Of a stretch of DNA of 64,000 nucleotides, positions 11,198 through 22,626 are shown piece after piece; position 1 is the first letter of the stretch, and the number at the start of each line of letters is the position of its first letter. The stretch is taken from positions 508,642 through 572,641 of the forward strand of contig SDOX01000122.1 of assembly GCA_004565275.1 (NCBI GenBank), given 5' to 3'. Position numbers and translations under genes: made by a program. The notes below the pieces were generated by a model, which worked only from the letters and a program-made list of their open reading frames with translations, made no database searches and was not told the DNA's origin. The DNA is from Nannochloropsis salina CCMP1776. Its lineage: Eukaryota > Sar > Eustigmatophyceae > Eustigmatales > Monodopsidaceae.

Positions 11198-11271
11198 ACC
11201 GACGGAAAAGAAATATAAATTAGGAAGAGGTACAACAAGAAGGGTTCTTTTCAAGTCTCTTTCCTGCAGAA

Positions 11272-12951
11272 TCATTCAATTATCTTGTGGTATATCCATC
11301 CCTCGGGTGAAAGCAACACGCGTTCCAGATTCCACCCCTGCCGTTGAAGTCCTTGCACCATATTTGGGAAGCACTGACACAATTCCTGATACGTGGAAGA
11401 GATCACACTTGAGATTATCTCCATATCCTCTGTCCCTTTTTTACTTTTCACGGCCTCAAAGCCTCTCTGCGCGATGAGATCGGCATGGAGACACGCTTTC
11501 AGCAGAGTCAAATTGGTTGCATCCTCTCGTAAAGCCACCGCAATCTGGATCTTCCTTGTAACTTTTTTTGTCGGCATTTCACCGTCAAAAACGTTGACAA
11601 TGTTTAACATATATTGCTCTTGGGAAAACAGGCGTTGTAACTCCCTAAGCCCCTCGGCGAACCTTGTGAGGTCCTTCACACGTACCCCCAAACGTATGTT
11701 CCAGAAAGGCGCATGAGCATCCTTTGCCAATTCTGCTGTCGCCCTCCTCTTTCCTTTTTGAAATAAGGCGGTCCACAACTTTGGGGGCCGCCAACGCCCC
11801 ACGTCCACGATGATTGTCTCCCGGCGAGCTACCTCGGCCGGTGATAAGACGCTGGCGTTTTGTCGAAATGCCGTCAACAGCACGTCAAGACGGCGACGGT
11901 TGATGGACGTGAAGGCTAACACGCGCATGGCCGCGTAATTAGCTGTGAGGTGAATGACTGTCAGTAGTGTGTATGCCGTCCACACTCGGCGAGGGGATTG
12001 GTTGGCTACGCGGGCGAACCACATCCCGAATCCGAGTCCGAAAAGGCTCACAGCTGTATGCTGAGCCCCACCTTTGGCTAGTACCTCGGCGAGATTGTTG
12101 GTTCTAGCCATGTGCTCGACTATGTTGCCATTCGAGGCTCCAGCAGCGATTCCACAGAGACTTTTACAAACCGAGGCGAGACATATGCATAGCAAGAAGT
12201 TTTTGGGGAAAAGTGGGGCTAACATATCTAGTGTAATACCAATATCAACCATGAAATCGGCGAAGAGACGCCAGCTTTTGGCATTGACACCAAAATTGGT
12301 GCTCAAGAAGGATGTAAACACGAGTCCACTCATCATAGAAGCTCCGTCCCGTGTGATCCATTGGAGTGTCGCTGCCAAGGGTGTAGCGCCTTCCCGCCCT
12401 ACGCCTACACCTTCTAGTATAGCCTGCGTTGCCAAAATGCCACGCAAGTAAGTGCTTAAGTCCTGTACAACATTCCATTGCTGATATCGCAGATATTCCG
12501 GAGCCACGCTCGACGGGAACCCAACTGGCAAGAAAACAGTGTGCAATAATGTCTTCAGCCTTCGTTTCGCGTTTCGTACAATAGATCGGACTTCACTCTG
12601 CTTTCTGATGACCCACATTATACTAGAGTACCTGTTTGCACGGCTATCATAGTGTGTTATGGAGACTCGCGACGCATCAGAAGGCCGTGATAGGGTAGGC
12701 GAGTGGGGGACAGGAAGAGGAATCAAGCGACCGTTTTGTTCCATGCCATACGAAACAAAAAAGTTTCCGTCGTTGCTCCCTGGTCGGCTTTCAGAAATTA
12801 AGGCAACACCGGCTACATTTACCATGCTCATGCTCGGGTCTCCTTTGTGAGAGGGCAAGTGACTTAAGAAAGCGTCCGTGGTGGCATCCGCCGTCATTAC
12901 TGCCAAGATGACCGGCAGCAACCATGGGAATGTGAGTCTTTTGTCCATCAT
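11272..12951 (-). CDS. RUS family protein (DUF647, root UVB sensitive type)
   Basis: An intronless gene of 559 codons. The central part is a clear RUS/DUF647 domain: FLPVGFPSSVAPEYLRYQQW, then SWRLFADFMVDIGITLDML, SLCGIAAGASNGNIVEHMAR and NLAEVLAKGGAQHTA follow the order seen in plant RUS1-6 and human C16orf58 (RUSF1). Several hydrophobic segments in residues 180-340 are the family's predicted membrane-associated helices. The N-terminus begins MMDKRLTFPWLLPVILAVM, a hydrophobic stretch that could be a signal peptide, followed by about 90 residues of low conservation. Plant RUS1 and RUS2 act in early seedling UV-B responses and auxin transport; the biochemical function of the family is unknown. 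The gene is divergent from aspartate aminotransferase and convergent with SSU72. Confidence 0.88.
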   Translation of the reverse strand: MMDKRLTFPWLLPVILAVMTADATTDAFLSHLPSHKGDPSMSMVNVAGVALISESRPGSNDGNFFVSYGMEQNGRLIPLPVPHSPTLSRPSDASRVSITHYDSRANRYSSIMWVIRKQSEVRSIVRNAKRRLKTLLHTVFLPVGFPSSVAPEYLRYQQWNVVQDLSTYLRGILATQAILEGVGVGREGATPLAATLQWITRDGASMMSGLVFTSFLSTNFGVNAKSWRLFADFMVDIGITLDMLAPLFPKNFLLCICLASVCKSLCGIAAGASNGNIVEHMARTNNLAEVLAKGGAQHTAVSLFGLGFGMWFARVANQSPRRVWTAYTLLTVIHLTANYAAMRVLAFTSINRRRLDVLLTAFRQNASVLSPAEVARRETIIVDVGRWRPPKLWTALFQKGKRRATAELAKDAHAPFWNIRLGVRVKDLTRFAEGLRELQRLFSQEQYMLNIVNVFDGEMPTKKVTRKIQIAVALREDATNLTLLKACLHADLIAQRGFEAVKSKKGTEDMEIISSVISSTYQELCQCFPNMVQGLQRQGWNLERVLLSPEGWIYHKIIE

Positions 12952-13327
12952 TCCTGTTCAATGGATGGGATGCCGGTAGGCGGGCTACCATGAGATGCTA
13001 GTGGACTTAGTCCTGCTTGCGTTTGAGCGAGGGAGGCGAGCGGATGAGCGGGCGATTGCGGGCACTGCAACTCAAGTTGCCGCTGGTGGCGAGGAGGGCG
13101 AGGGATAGGCGGGGCAAGCGAGACAGTAGTGTATGAGGAGGAGCAAGCGAATGCAGACCGTCCCGTGGGGCGAATAAACAGCACGCAGTGGAAGCATTTG
13201 GTTACAATGTCGCCCTTCTATGCACATAGCTCAAGCTCAATGAAGATGAAGAATCAAACATACCAGTATCTATTGACCGGTACTTATGACGATATTATCA
13301 ATCAATCTATCGGCACAGCACTAGACA
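12952..13327. promoter_or_regulatory. Divergent upstream region of RUS and aspartate aminotransferase genes
   Basis: These 376 bases lie between two genes reading outward. The left half has a GC-rich, Gly/Ala-codon-like run near 13020-13120 made of repeated GAGGCGAG-type words on the plus strand; the right half is AT-richer. It should hold both promoters. No specific element was identified. Confidence 0.4.
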
Positions 13328-14823
13328 ATGGCACATGCAAATTCACTGCTCCTGTTTAAGAAGGTAGCAGTCTGTCACACGAATTTAGCCTGGCGCAAAA
13401 TTTTACCATCTTTCGCAACTTCGAATCGTGCTGGCTCCACCTTTGCGAACATACCCTTAGGACCCCCGGATCCGATTTTTGGTTTGACGGACGCTTTTAA
13501 TAAAGACACATCCCCCAAGAAAGTGAGTCTTGGGGTCGGGGCTTACCGGGATGACAAGGGGAAACCTCACGTTTTGGAATCTGTGCGTCGTGCTGAGAAA
13601 AAGGTGTTAGAGGCGAAGATGAACCATGAATATGCAGGCATTCAAGGCGTAGGCGAATACGTGCAGTTAGCGCTCGAATTTGCATACGGCGCAGATTCCA
13701 CCGCTTTGAAAGAAAAGCGTGTGGCAGGTTCACAAACGATTTCCGGTACGGGGGCATGTCGCTTGGCGGGGGAGTTCTACGCGCGCTTTATGGGCAAAGG
13801 CAGCCCACTGTACTTGCCCAGCCCGACATGGGGAAACCATATCCCTATTTTCAGGGACGCGGGACTGGAGGTAAAGCGCTATCGGTACTTTGATCCTGAG
13901 ACGAACGGCTTGGACTTCAAGGGCGTCCTGGAGGATGTTAACCAGGCGCCTGAGGGCTCCATCTTCTTGCTCCATGCCTGTGCGCACAACCCCACGGGGG
14001 TGGACCCCTCGGAAGAGCAGTGGAAGGAATTGTCCGCACTATTTAAAAGAAAGGGACATGCCATCCTCTTCGATGCAGCGTATTTGGGTTTTGCGTCCGG
14101 CAATGTTGAGAAAGACGCGTTTGCTCTGCGGCATTTCGCGATGGAGGGGCACACTTTCTTGATGGCCCAGTCTTTCGCCAAGAACTTCGGTCTGTACGGT
14201 GAGCGAGTAGGAACGCTTTCAGCGGTTTGCGCGAGCGCTGAAGAAGCGAAGCGGGTTGAGTCTCAACTGAAAATCCTGATACGGCCCATGTACTCGAACC
14301 CGCCTATCTACGGCGCACGTTTGGTTGCGACTGTCTTGACGGGTAGGTTCTTCAATGTCAGCACATGCTATAGGAACTCATTTTGCATTTCATTATACTT
14401 GTTATTTAGCACTTGTACGCTAGAAATTGGATTGGATAACATTGTGGCAAAAACATCAAAGGCAATAGCAATTTTGTATTCAACCTTCTTTACTTTGTAA
14501 TGTCCCCTTTTTAACTTGCAGACCCGGAGCTAAGGCCACTTTTTTACAAGGATTGTAAGGCCATGGCGGACCGTATCATAGAGATGCGCTCACTGCTGCG
14601 ATACTCGATGGAAAAATTAGGTTCTAAGCTTTCATGGCGGCATGTTACTGATCAGATCGGAATGTTCTGCTTTACAGGACTTCGTCCCGCTGAGGTGGCC
14701 GAGCTCAAGGAGAAGTATCATATCTACATAACCGACGATGGCCGCATCTCCATCGCAGGCCTCAACACGGCCAATGTGCAATACGTGGCCGCAAGCTTTC
14801 ACGCCGTGACATCCAAACGCTGA
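13328..14823 (+). CDS. Aspartate aminotransferase, probably mitochondrial
   Basis: Two exons, 13328-14342 and 14522-14823, encode 438 residues; the Asp of VLT-DPELRPLFYKD is split by the intron. The enzyme transfers amino groups between aspartate and 2-oxoglutarate with pyridoxal phosphate. It is a standard eukaryotic class-I enzyme: VSLGVGAYRDDKGKP, LPSPTWGNHIPIFRDAGL, HACAHNPTGVDP, the cofactor-binding Lys285 in SFAKNFGLYGERVG, and the C-terminal block DQIGMFCFTGL and DGRISIAGLNTANV. The first 40 residues are basic and hydroxylated, without acidic residues, and lead into FANIPLGPPDPIFGL, the usual start of the mature protein. This suggests a mitochondrial presequence; there is no signal peptide of the plastid type. 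Length is normal for the family. Confidence 0.95.
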
Positions 14824-15935
14824 GCACAACTAATTTACAGAGGAGTTAGGACTGAAATTTGGGGAATATGTCCCTCAAGACTAAGGCACCATCCTCAGAA
14901 ACACGAGTTCACTCGATAACTGACGTCGAAAGAGGGAGAGTGAAGTCGTCGGCAAACGTCATTCCATACTATTGTCTGGCAATTGAAAAACGACATGTAT
15001 AAGTGGCCACCCTAACCTAGGGCATTGTCGCATGTTTGTCGCGTTGGGCTCAAGAGAGTCAACGAGCCTGTCCTTGATATCATTGGACGTGTGCAGATAG
15101 AACACGCATCAACAAAACTTAAGCCACGAGCATTTTTGCGCGAGCTATATAGGTCTGTCTTTCTTTATGTCAGGCGCGCATGATGGCGCGCCCTATAAAG
15201 TAGCTTCTAACCTATGAACGAATTTTTGTCACACTTCATGATACAATGAGAGTCTGAAGAGATTTTAACCTTCAATACCGGACTGCAGTAGTGTGTGGCA
15301 TGTGTGGTACCTATCGTCTACATCTTTGAACTGCTGAGGTCCAGAGTCACTTATACTCAGGTATGCTGAGCTATGTAATACCTCAATTTCCTCCTACCCC
15401 CTGCGTAAACATATTAGTTTCAAGTTAGTCGATGCCAAAAATGGCTCTGTCAGGTGTAGCTTGCTGTGTGAGTTTCTCGAGATACGGGTATCAACTTATC
15501 AACATTTGACGCAAGGACGCGGCAGTGGGGGTTTTTCGGGATAGAACCTTTCTTCTTCTTCATGCACAAATGCCCGAACACGCTAATTTTTCGTGCCTTC
15601 TTTTGATGTGTCCAATACACAACGCCTCAGCACGGCGCGGGTGGGGAGGTTGGCGAAGACCAGGTGAGGGAGCGAGGAAGAGGAGGTTGGCTTTCTTTGT
15701 GTTGGGAACGGAACAAGTTTATGCTTCACGCTTTGTTGCCGTCACAGGAGGAATGTGGGGGGAAATTCACGGTCCTTATTTTGCGATGTCATTCGTAGCA
15801 AAGTCCTCCTAAATGATGCATAATCCCTCCTCTAACTCCCCTTAAATCTGTTCGACAATCGGCGCTCTCCTTCCCAGGCACTCACCTCTCTCAACATCCT
15901 CTCGATCCGACCTACCGGACGCTTGCTGCTACGGG
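14824..15935. other. Intergenic, no gene seen
   Basis: About 1.1 kb between two plus-strand genes. A 96-codon open frame near 15525 has no family resemblance and odd composition, and was not called. Only the probable 3' UTR of the transaminase and the upstream region of the membrane protein gene are expected here. Confidence 0.4.
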
Positions 15936-17471
15936 ATGTTTTCGAGTCGACAAGTTGTCGGTCATGGCAACGATGGTGGAGTTCCTGTGAGCGCAGGCGA
16001 GGCTGGTCGGCTGCTTTCCGGCAGCACGACGCAGACTATTGGTGGCACTTTTAATTCTGAGACACATCTGCAACAGCCGCCTCAAGAACAGCTACATCAC
16101 GTAATGAAGGATAGAAGTAGTCCTACTTTTTATCAGAAACGCTCTCGTCTCGTGTATCTACCCCGAGTGGGTCCCCTGGAGCGGACGATGAAGTGGGCAC
16201 TAACAGGTTTCGCCATTTATCTAGCCTTAAGTTTTCTGGGGGTTCTATTCCTCGTGCTAAAGAGCCTGGAATTTGACAGAACGCCTCCTTTTGCTCGTAT
16301 GGGCTTAATTTTGAAAGGTTACTGGCTGATTTTTACCCCTTTCTGGGCCGCCGACCTCGTGGCTTGGATGGTGGTGCTTTGGGCCTTGCATTGGACTTGC
16401 TCGTTGCGCACTAGCGGTGTACAGTATGAACGTCGTTTTTTGGCCCCTTCGTCTCATAAAGATGCTCAGAAGACTTTAAGTACAGAAATGTTGCCCTTGT
16501 TTCAGATAGTGATGCGTGCGCTTCTTAATGCAACACCATTCTTACTGTGCATCACCGCGGCGCACATTTTACTCTTCATTTTCCTGCAGAGCGGAAGAGG
16601 CAACTTTGGGCGACCATGGGTGCCTTTGTGGTTGGCAATTTTGCCTCTTGTCTTGTGGGAAATGCTTGCATTAATAAGCGCGATATGTTTAAGGACGGGA
16701 TCCTTTTCCAAAGCGCTGGGTTGGCTACTGATACTCTTCGCCACTTTGATGGTCGGCCTGCGCTTTTCTTCGCCGCCCTTCCCCTTATCAAGCATCCCCT
16801 GCATACGAGCTGCGCATAATGCACCTCTATGGGTGACATTTACACCGTTTTGGGCGCTGGAAATCCTATTACTCGCCACATTGGTGTACGTGTCCATTCA
16901 AGCTTGTTGTGCCCGGCGTTATCGCCTTTCTTCCCAGCATGTATCCTGCATCATTCTATACACCAGCAGTCTTGGATTTTTGGCATTGGCCTCTGTAATG
17001 TTTGCCTGGCGACACGGGACCTGGGAATCGGGACTAAATCACGCATTGCGTCTTCAAAACTTCCCCGACACGCTTTCGGGCATTGCCACCTTTTGCGCCG
17101 TGGGCTTTGCGGAGCTTGGATTTTATCTTGTAGCAGCCGACGAAGTTGAGCATTTAACTACGAGTCATGGCTACGAGGACCCCATGCCCTTGAGTCGGAC
17201 AGCTCGCGGGTGGGAGCCAACAGGAGCGCGTGTTTCGAACTGGCTGTTGCTGGGTCGCCTAGAGGAGACGGCCCGCCTCATGCGCCGCGGTGGGTTGGCT
17301 GGAACGAGTGGTAGCGCAACCGCTGCATCTGGGCGAGGGCTGTCAGGTGTAGGCGTGAATATGACAAGGAATTCACCCCTGCGCGATTACCAAGGATACA
17401 GTGGACGGGAGGGTCGTGAGCTGCGGCGAAGTAATTCGGGATCCTACGCTGACCTGTATGACGATTTGTAG
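15936..17471 (+). CDS. Multi-pass membrane protein, TMEM185-like
   Basis: An intronless gene of 511 residues. The first 85 residues are soluble and polar. They are followed by about eight hydrophobic helices between residues 85 and 405, including TGFAIYLALSFLGVLFLVLK, IFTPFWAADLVAWMVVLW, PLWLAILPLVLWEMLAL and TFTPFWALEILLLATLVYV. The repeated W-x2-F-x-PFW motif at helix starts, and the alternation of short loops with these helices, resembles the TMEM185/Tmemb_185A family (FAPIWLWK-type motifs). The last 105 residues are cytoplasmic-like, rich in Gly, Arg and Ser. The function of that family is not known. I am sure that it is an integral membrane protein and moderately sure of the family. Confidence 0.7.
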   Translation: MFSSRQVVGHGNDGGVPVSAGEAGRLLSGSTTQTIGGTFNSETHLQQPPQEQLHHVMKDRSSPTFYQKRSRLVYLPRVGPLERTMKWALTGFAIYLALSFLGVLFLVLKSLEFDRTPPFARMGLILKGYWLIFTPFWAADLVAWMVVLWALHWTCSLRTSGVQYERRFLAPSSHKDAQKTLSTEMLPLFQIVMRALLNATPFLLCITAAHILLFIFLQSGRGNFGRPWVPLWLAILPLVLWEMLALISAICLRTGSFSKALGWLLILFATLMVGLRFSSPPFPLSSIPCIRAAHNAPLWVTFTPFWALEILLLATLVYVSIQACCARRYRLSSQHVSCIILYTSSLGFLALASVMFAWRHGTWESGLNHALRLQNFPDTLSGIATFCAVGFAELGFYLVAADEVEHLTTSHGYEDPMPLSRTARGWEPTGARVSNWLLLGRLEETARLMRRGGLAGTSGSATAASGRGLSGVGVNMTRNSPLRDYQGYSGREGRELRRSNSGSYADLYDDL

Positions 17472-17885
17472 CGACAAATACAGATTGGAAGGATATTCCT
17501 GGTTTTTATGGGAGGGACGATCCGATGCCTGCTAGTGGACACGATTGACAAAGCAGGTCTCGGAATATGTTTTGTCGCTCGCAGCAAAAAGTTGAATGGC
17601 GGGTGCTGCTTGAAAATTCACACATATGAGAGGGAGAGAGCGGTATGTACTCAAATTTTGAGAAACTTTTGTAAAGTAGAAAAGGACACGTCGGGAAAAA
17701 AACAGCGAGAGAACGGTAAAAGAAGAGCGCTTTGTTCAGATCATGCTTTTCCCTACCCTGGTGCACACCATCTGCTCGCCAATATCGAACGAGTCAGTTT
17801 CAATTAGTGTTCCGACTTCAAACCGGCAAAAAGATCCTAGAATGTGACGGCGTTCAAGTTTGAGGCATGATTGTGCGTTACGTGC
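17472..17885. other. Short intergenic between converging genes
   Basis: These 414 bases separate the stop of the membrane protein gene from the stop of NTF2 on the other strand. It probably holds both 3' UTRs. No gene is seen. Confidence 0.4.
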
Positions 17886-18610
17886 TCAGGCGTAATTGAG
17901 CCTGAATATCTGATTATGAATGTAATACTGGCCAGGTGAAGATGCCACCAATTGGAAAAACTCAGAAAAATGAAGCGGATTCTCCTGTCCGTCCAGCTTA
18001 ACCTGACCCACAACAGCTATGATCAGATTTGAAGGGTCCAACGACGGCTGTACATCAAACCGCTGCACATTGTGCACCAACTTCCCCAAACCAGCCATCT
18101 TCTGCGAGATGTTGGTTCCTCCCATGAACTGCTGGCCTTCGAATGTGAGCATAGATGCGTCACGCTGGAGTACGTTGATGTCGAAGGAAAAACGAAGTTA
18201 TTTCCGGTGACTCAGAAAGTATAAGACATATTGCGACCCTTAAGCAGCCCTAGCATGATCAACTACTGAGCGGTTTGAGTAAGAGGAAGAAAGGGAAGAC
18301 CTCCCGCGGATACACAAAAGGGAATCGCCAGCACCTGGATCTAATTTCAAGCCTAGAACCCTGCACAGTCTTAAAGCGCCTCAGGCGGGAAGAAAGACAC
18401 AGAAAATTCAAAAAGAGATCTCACACTTGTAAAGATACAAACCTACACCTTAATATATGACGATGTGTGTGTCTACTGCTATCCTCATTAACGAATGCTT
18501 TCCATTCTTCCCGGGTGACTTACGTATAATGCTCCTAACCCTGCGATATTGCTGTCCAGCGTGCCGTAGTAGTGCTGTGCAAAGGCCCCCGCAATTTCAT
18601 CTGCCGACAT
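17886..18610 (-). CDS. NTF2: Nuclear transport factor 2
   Basis: Two exons, 18524-18610 and 17886-18164, join in phase 0 to give 121 residues, the normal NTF2 length. Exon 1 encodes MSADEIAGAFAQHYYGTLDS and ends GALY before a GTAAGT donor. Exon 2 begins RDASMLTFEGQQFMG, which completes the family's LY-x-D-x-SMLTFEGQQF-x-G block. IAVVGQVKLDGQENPLHFSE and the ending NQIFRLNYA match the strand that contacts FxFG nucleoporins and the C-terminus of NTF2. The protein dimerises and returns RanGDP to the nucleus. The first exon is only 29 codons and would be missed by a simple open-frame search. Confidence 0.93.
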
Positions 18611-20034
18611 CGCACAGATTCACACTGTTCCTAGCTTTTATTCGCTTGTACGCACTCAATTTGGTTCTCAAACGCCCTAGTAAAATGTGTGATGGCGGGA
18701 GGAAGGATGAAAGACAGCTACGCCGCGCCTTCGAGAAGGAGACCGACGACCAAAAAGCAGTAAGGCATGTACATATGATATACACAACAAGCATACATCG
18801 TCAAGCTCTTCCTGAAGTCTGCACTAGCCGGGAAGACGTCCTCTGGAGAACATAAGCTCGAGCACAGCAGATCAGGGCAGACAATGCGCACAAGTCGTCG
18901 AGAGCGCTCTAAGCGGAGGCTGCGGCGACGACCGGACGGCGAGGGCCTGTACGTTCCGTCGAAGTAAAACTATAAACATACACTACGTTCCCTGACTGCG
19001 ATCCTCCCGCACTCTCCTTTGTCAAGACGATCGTGGCGGTTGTATGAGCCTCATTTCGCCCTTATTTCCTCGCTCTCCGCTTTCATGCTCGGGCATCTCC
19101 GCTATTCAGCACTTAATTTTATGTCAGAAGGCGCCATATCCGACATTGCACGACGTTGCTGTTCACTGAAAAGATAAGCTTTACTCTCATCTCTTTCTGT
19201 CATTTATTCACCCTCCTGACAACAATCCTAATAATTGCGAGCATCCAGAGGTAGTTTAAGGTTTTGGGGCAGCTATTTGTTTTATCTGTATTTGCAGTGC
19301 ATTATACAGTCCAGTTTCATCAGATAAATGGTATTTGCACGTTCACGTGAACATTGTGAAAATGGGTGTGCAGCTGAAGTTGCAAAAAGTTAAGCGGTTG
19401 AACAAATCTTCTTCGGTTGCGTAACGCCAATAGGAATTCGCCGTGCAATTTGAAACTTTCCTAATTCCTTGAATTTCCGCACAGCCTCGTCGCGATATTA
19501 TATTATGGAGCCATTGCCTCGATCAAAGAAAATCTTAAGAATTTTCGAGTAGCCTTATTTCCAGTGACTTTTTGTTTCCTTCTTCTCTTGTTTAAGAGAA
19601 ATGCTGTCCTGATAAGCAAGATCTCATCTCAGTGTACGCACTTGCCGGATGCCACCATCCCTTGAAAGAGAACTTTTGAGCCCACATCCAGATCTCCGTC
19701 ACAAACCATACACGTACATGACAGTAAACTCTCTCGAGGGAGGGCGCTGGCGACGACAGGAACAATTCAAAGCCCTCACGCTTCCATGCAAACCCTCCAT
19801 GCTCATCCAAATGCTCTGAGAAATCTCACACACTGCTTGACGGCTTCTGCATTGTCGTCTGAGACAAGGGCAGCACCACCTCCCGGCCCACTGGTGTGAT
19901 TGTGTCTCTTGCGGCGATGTTGACACTGCAAAGTCAATTATAAATAAGATAGCTGCTCCAGACCATCAAGGCAATCCAATCTATTTCCTGAGGGTTCCCA
20001 TCCAAAGTCCGCCTCCCCCAGCCCTTTGAAGCAC
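18611..20034. other. Intergenic with one exon-like stretch on the minus strand
   Basis: About 1.4 kb between NTF2 and the plastid-targeted orphan, both on the minus strand. Most of it shows no coding signal. A stretch near 19800-19925 on the minus strand follows a pyrimidine-rich AG acceptor-like site and reads HTSGPGGGAALVSDDNAEAV up to a stop, which looks protein-like. It could be a 3' exon of an unrecognised transcript; the reading frame is not certain. Confidence 0.25.
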
Positions 20035-21126
20035 TTAATTGTCGGACCATGTATCCTGGTACTCAGAATAGCCAGGAAATGCCTTCAAGAAAGCATCCTG
20101 GTCGAGCCCTTCCGGAATATCGCCCAGCATATCCGTGTACTTCACGGGGTCCGTCTCCCAAGTCTTGAACTCCTTCTCCCAATGGTCGATTTTATCGTCG
20201 ATGGGCTTCATCGCAGCCTGGAACTGCACCTCAATGTCTGAGACCAAAGCGTCGCAGTCCGCATCGAATTTCGCAAGTTGAGCATCCGTCATGAAGAGGT
20301 ACTTAGTGCCGTCGGGGCCTGTGGCACCGCCCTGGCTAAGTTTCGCAGAAACGCGCTCGAACGCCAGTCCGAGCATGAGCAGCACGTCTTGCGCACCACC
20401 ATAGTCCGCCTTAATGCCGAGAGGCGAGGCCTTCTCCCCTCCTTCGGAGGCAACCAGCGCTTCCTGAATCACATCCTGAATTTCCTCCGCCGATAGCTTG
20501 AAGTCACCAATCTCATTGAAAGAGTCCTCGACCATCTTATCGTATTCATCTGTGGTCAAATCGAAAAGCGCGTCCAGCTCCCGATCCGTGTAGTCCGAAA
20601 ACTGTTTGTCAGCAGCCTTCTCGGGGTATCCTCCTTCCTTCAACTTCTTGATGTAGTGCGCGAGCACCTTACGCCCATTTCCAGCCGGTTGCTTGCCCTT
20701 GATAGACGCAGCTCCCGCTTCCATGCGAACTAAGGGAGTGGTAAACAACGAATGGCAGTCAAGGAGAAGAGGCATCGAGTTCAACTCAAGAGTGTAAGCC
20801 GCTCAATCGAGAATCCTGATATCAAAAACCGCCAATTCACGGAAGACCGTAACCCCTGGGCCTCACGCCTCAAAAATGCCACTGCATAGCTGCGACTCTT
20901 GGAAACTCCGAAGTCTTTGACAAACATAACACGCATCACTACTCCATGAAAAATAAGATTTCATGAACGTAGCGAACGCACAATGAATGCAACAATGAAA
21001 AATAAACACAGAAATGCTCTTAGGTGGCTACTCACCGATGCGGCGCTGTTGGATGCGTGTGCTGGGCATGAAACCCATTGCGCAACCCAAGAGGGAAGCT
21101 CCTACGAGAAAAGCGTAAAACCTCAT
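20035..21126 (-). CDS. Orphan plastid-targeted protein
   Basis: Two exons, 21036-21126 and 20035-20729, give 261 residues. Exon 1 is a targeting exon: MRFYAFLVGASLLGCAMGF is a signal peptide followed by Phe at the predicted cleavage site and then a basic stretch (MPSTRIQQRRIVR). This is the bipartite pattern that sends proteins into four-membrane heterokont plastids. The mature part of about 225 residues is acidic and mostly helical, with segments RKVLAHYIKKLKEGGYPEKA, LSAEEIQDVIQEAL, VLLMLGLAFERVSAKL and FDADCDALVSDIEVQF. It has no membrane helix and no motif that I recognise. The protein ends in Asp/Tyr-rich GYSEYQDTWSDN. Location is inferred from the leader; the role is unknown. The leader exon placement rests on phase and splice consensus. 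Confidence 0.85.
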
Positions 21127-22421
21127 GTCCTATTTAAGTGGACGAGAGTTGGAAAGGTTCAAAATTAACAAATACGTCCCGGATTTCGCGTGAAGGCGCG
21201 CGCTCGTGCCTATGTAGCAGGCAAGGACTCCGAAGTCGGTCCCCAGGTGCTGGCGGAAACTTTCGACAGACACTTTCACAACTCCAAGAATATGGCCTTG
21301 AAAAAGATACTTGCCATTCTGGCTGATAATTGATTTTTACGCATTGAAAACAACAACACATATAGAGGAAAGGAAGCAGCAAGAAGGATGGAGGACAGAG
21401 CAGGCTCGCGACACGACGACGCCCCACCGGGCGCCGTATCTTTTCTGTTCCTCGGAATCGGCGTGCTTCCAACCGATTTCACCTTTTGTGGTTGCGTACA
21501 ATTCGGCCGGCGAAGGCGATACAGCATCCATTGGGACGTCTACAGATTGTAAGGTATTTAGGAGAACATGGTCGCAATTTTCAAATCCCTCAGGAGATGT
21601 TGCTAATGCTTAAACTTGTGCAGCTGATTTTAATGAAATGTGTCGAATAAAGAAGAGAGAGACGAAAAATCAAAGAAACCAGTAAATAATGCACGACTTG
21701 CTGCCAGTCAGCAACGTTTGAATACTTTTAGTGAAGAAGTCTAATTTCTTGATGTAAAACGGAAGCGAAATGTAAACATCGAGTTTTACTGGGATTTCGC
21801 ATAGAGAAATCCAGCATCATGCGTATACTTTGATATAAGTTTCTCCATCTCTGCAGAGATGCCGACTTTGAAAAACAAAAAGCAGCAACAAGACGGGAAA
21901 ATAAGTTGATTAGGACAAAAATCAATATTTTACTTTGTGAGTACACTGTGGACGTGGGTAGGGTCCAGCTGAACTTAATTTCTTGAACATTATGGCCATC
22001 GAGTCCGAGGATGATTTTTGCGAGCCTCCTCTGACTTATCCCCATGCTCTTTCTTTTTGCTATACACAGGCAAGAAAATAATCTCTGTACCGTTTAACTG
22101 CTATACTTTATCTGTACCTATAGCACATCCCCCATCACTTCGCGTTCACGGTGTACTTTTTTCTTCCCGATAACGGTTATCATAGATTTTGTTGTTTAAT
22201 CGATTTCGTGTACTCCGGCGATATACTGGCATTATGCGGAGGTCGATGGCACAACTTCAAATCGCTGATACATTATAGCAATATTTAATTTGAGGTCTAC
22301 ATACAATGTATCTCAACGGCAAATCTTTCTGCCCGACGTCCACATCAAAGTCGAACCTTGCACTTCAGATATGTCTCCGTTTGTTTCCCAAATGCGTCCG
22401 ATCTTAATCACTTCTAATGCG
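21127..22421. other. Intergenic, no gene assigned
   Basis: AT-rich sequence upstream of the plastid-targeted orphan. Open frames of 80-105 codons occur on both strands between 21300 and 22045 but none resembles a known family. Spliced exons cannot be excluded. Confidence 0.3.
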
Positions 22422-22626
22422 TCAAAGAAATGTAGCTGGTGTGCCTGAGTCGCATAGTTCAAATCTTGACAGCGCTAAGCTGACATCTACCTCGCACTTC
22501 AAGCGTTTTACGTTGTCCATCTTGCGGCGACGATACTTTCGGCGCAGCCCGTGCTCTTCGTGCAGCTGCTCGATTCTGAAGCCTCTTGTTGTATCAGGGC
22601 TTTCTTGCGTTAGATCACAAACAGCT
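22422..22626 (-). CDS. Possible 3' terminal exon of an unknown gene
   Basis: On the minus strand a stretch of 67 codons follows an AG acceptor-like site and ends with TGA at 22422. It reads AVCDLTQESPDTTRGFRIEQ, then LHEEHGLRRKYRRRKMDNVK and RLKCEVDVSLALSRFELC. The composition, charged and helix-like, is that of a real protein rather than chance sequence, while its surroundings are AT-rich and closed. I could not find the preceding exon with matching phase in the next 700 bases. The protein family is not recognised. Confidence 0.3.

Noticed and set aside
15525-15812. 95-codon frame between transaminase and membrane protein
   Set aside because: No family resemblance, repeated Arg/Gly run from purine-rich DNA, and poor context.
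22440-22475. tRNA-like T-loop word AGTTCAAATC
   Set aside because: No acceptor or anticodon stem can be paired around it, and it lies in an exon-like stretch.
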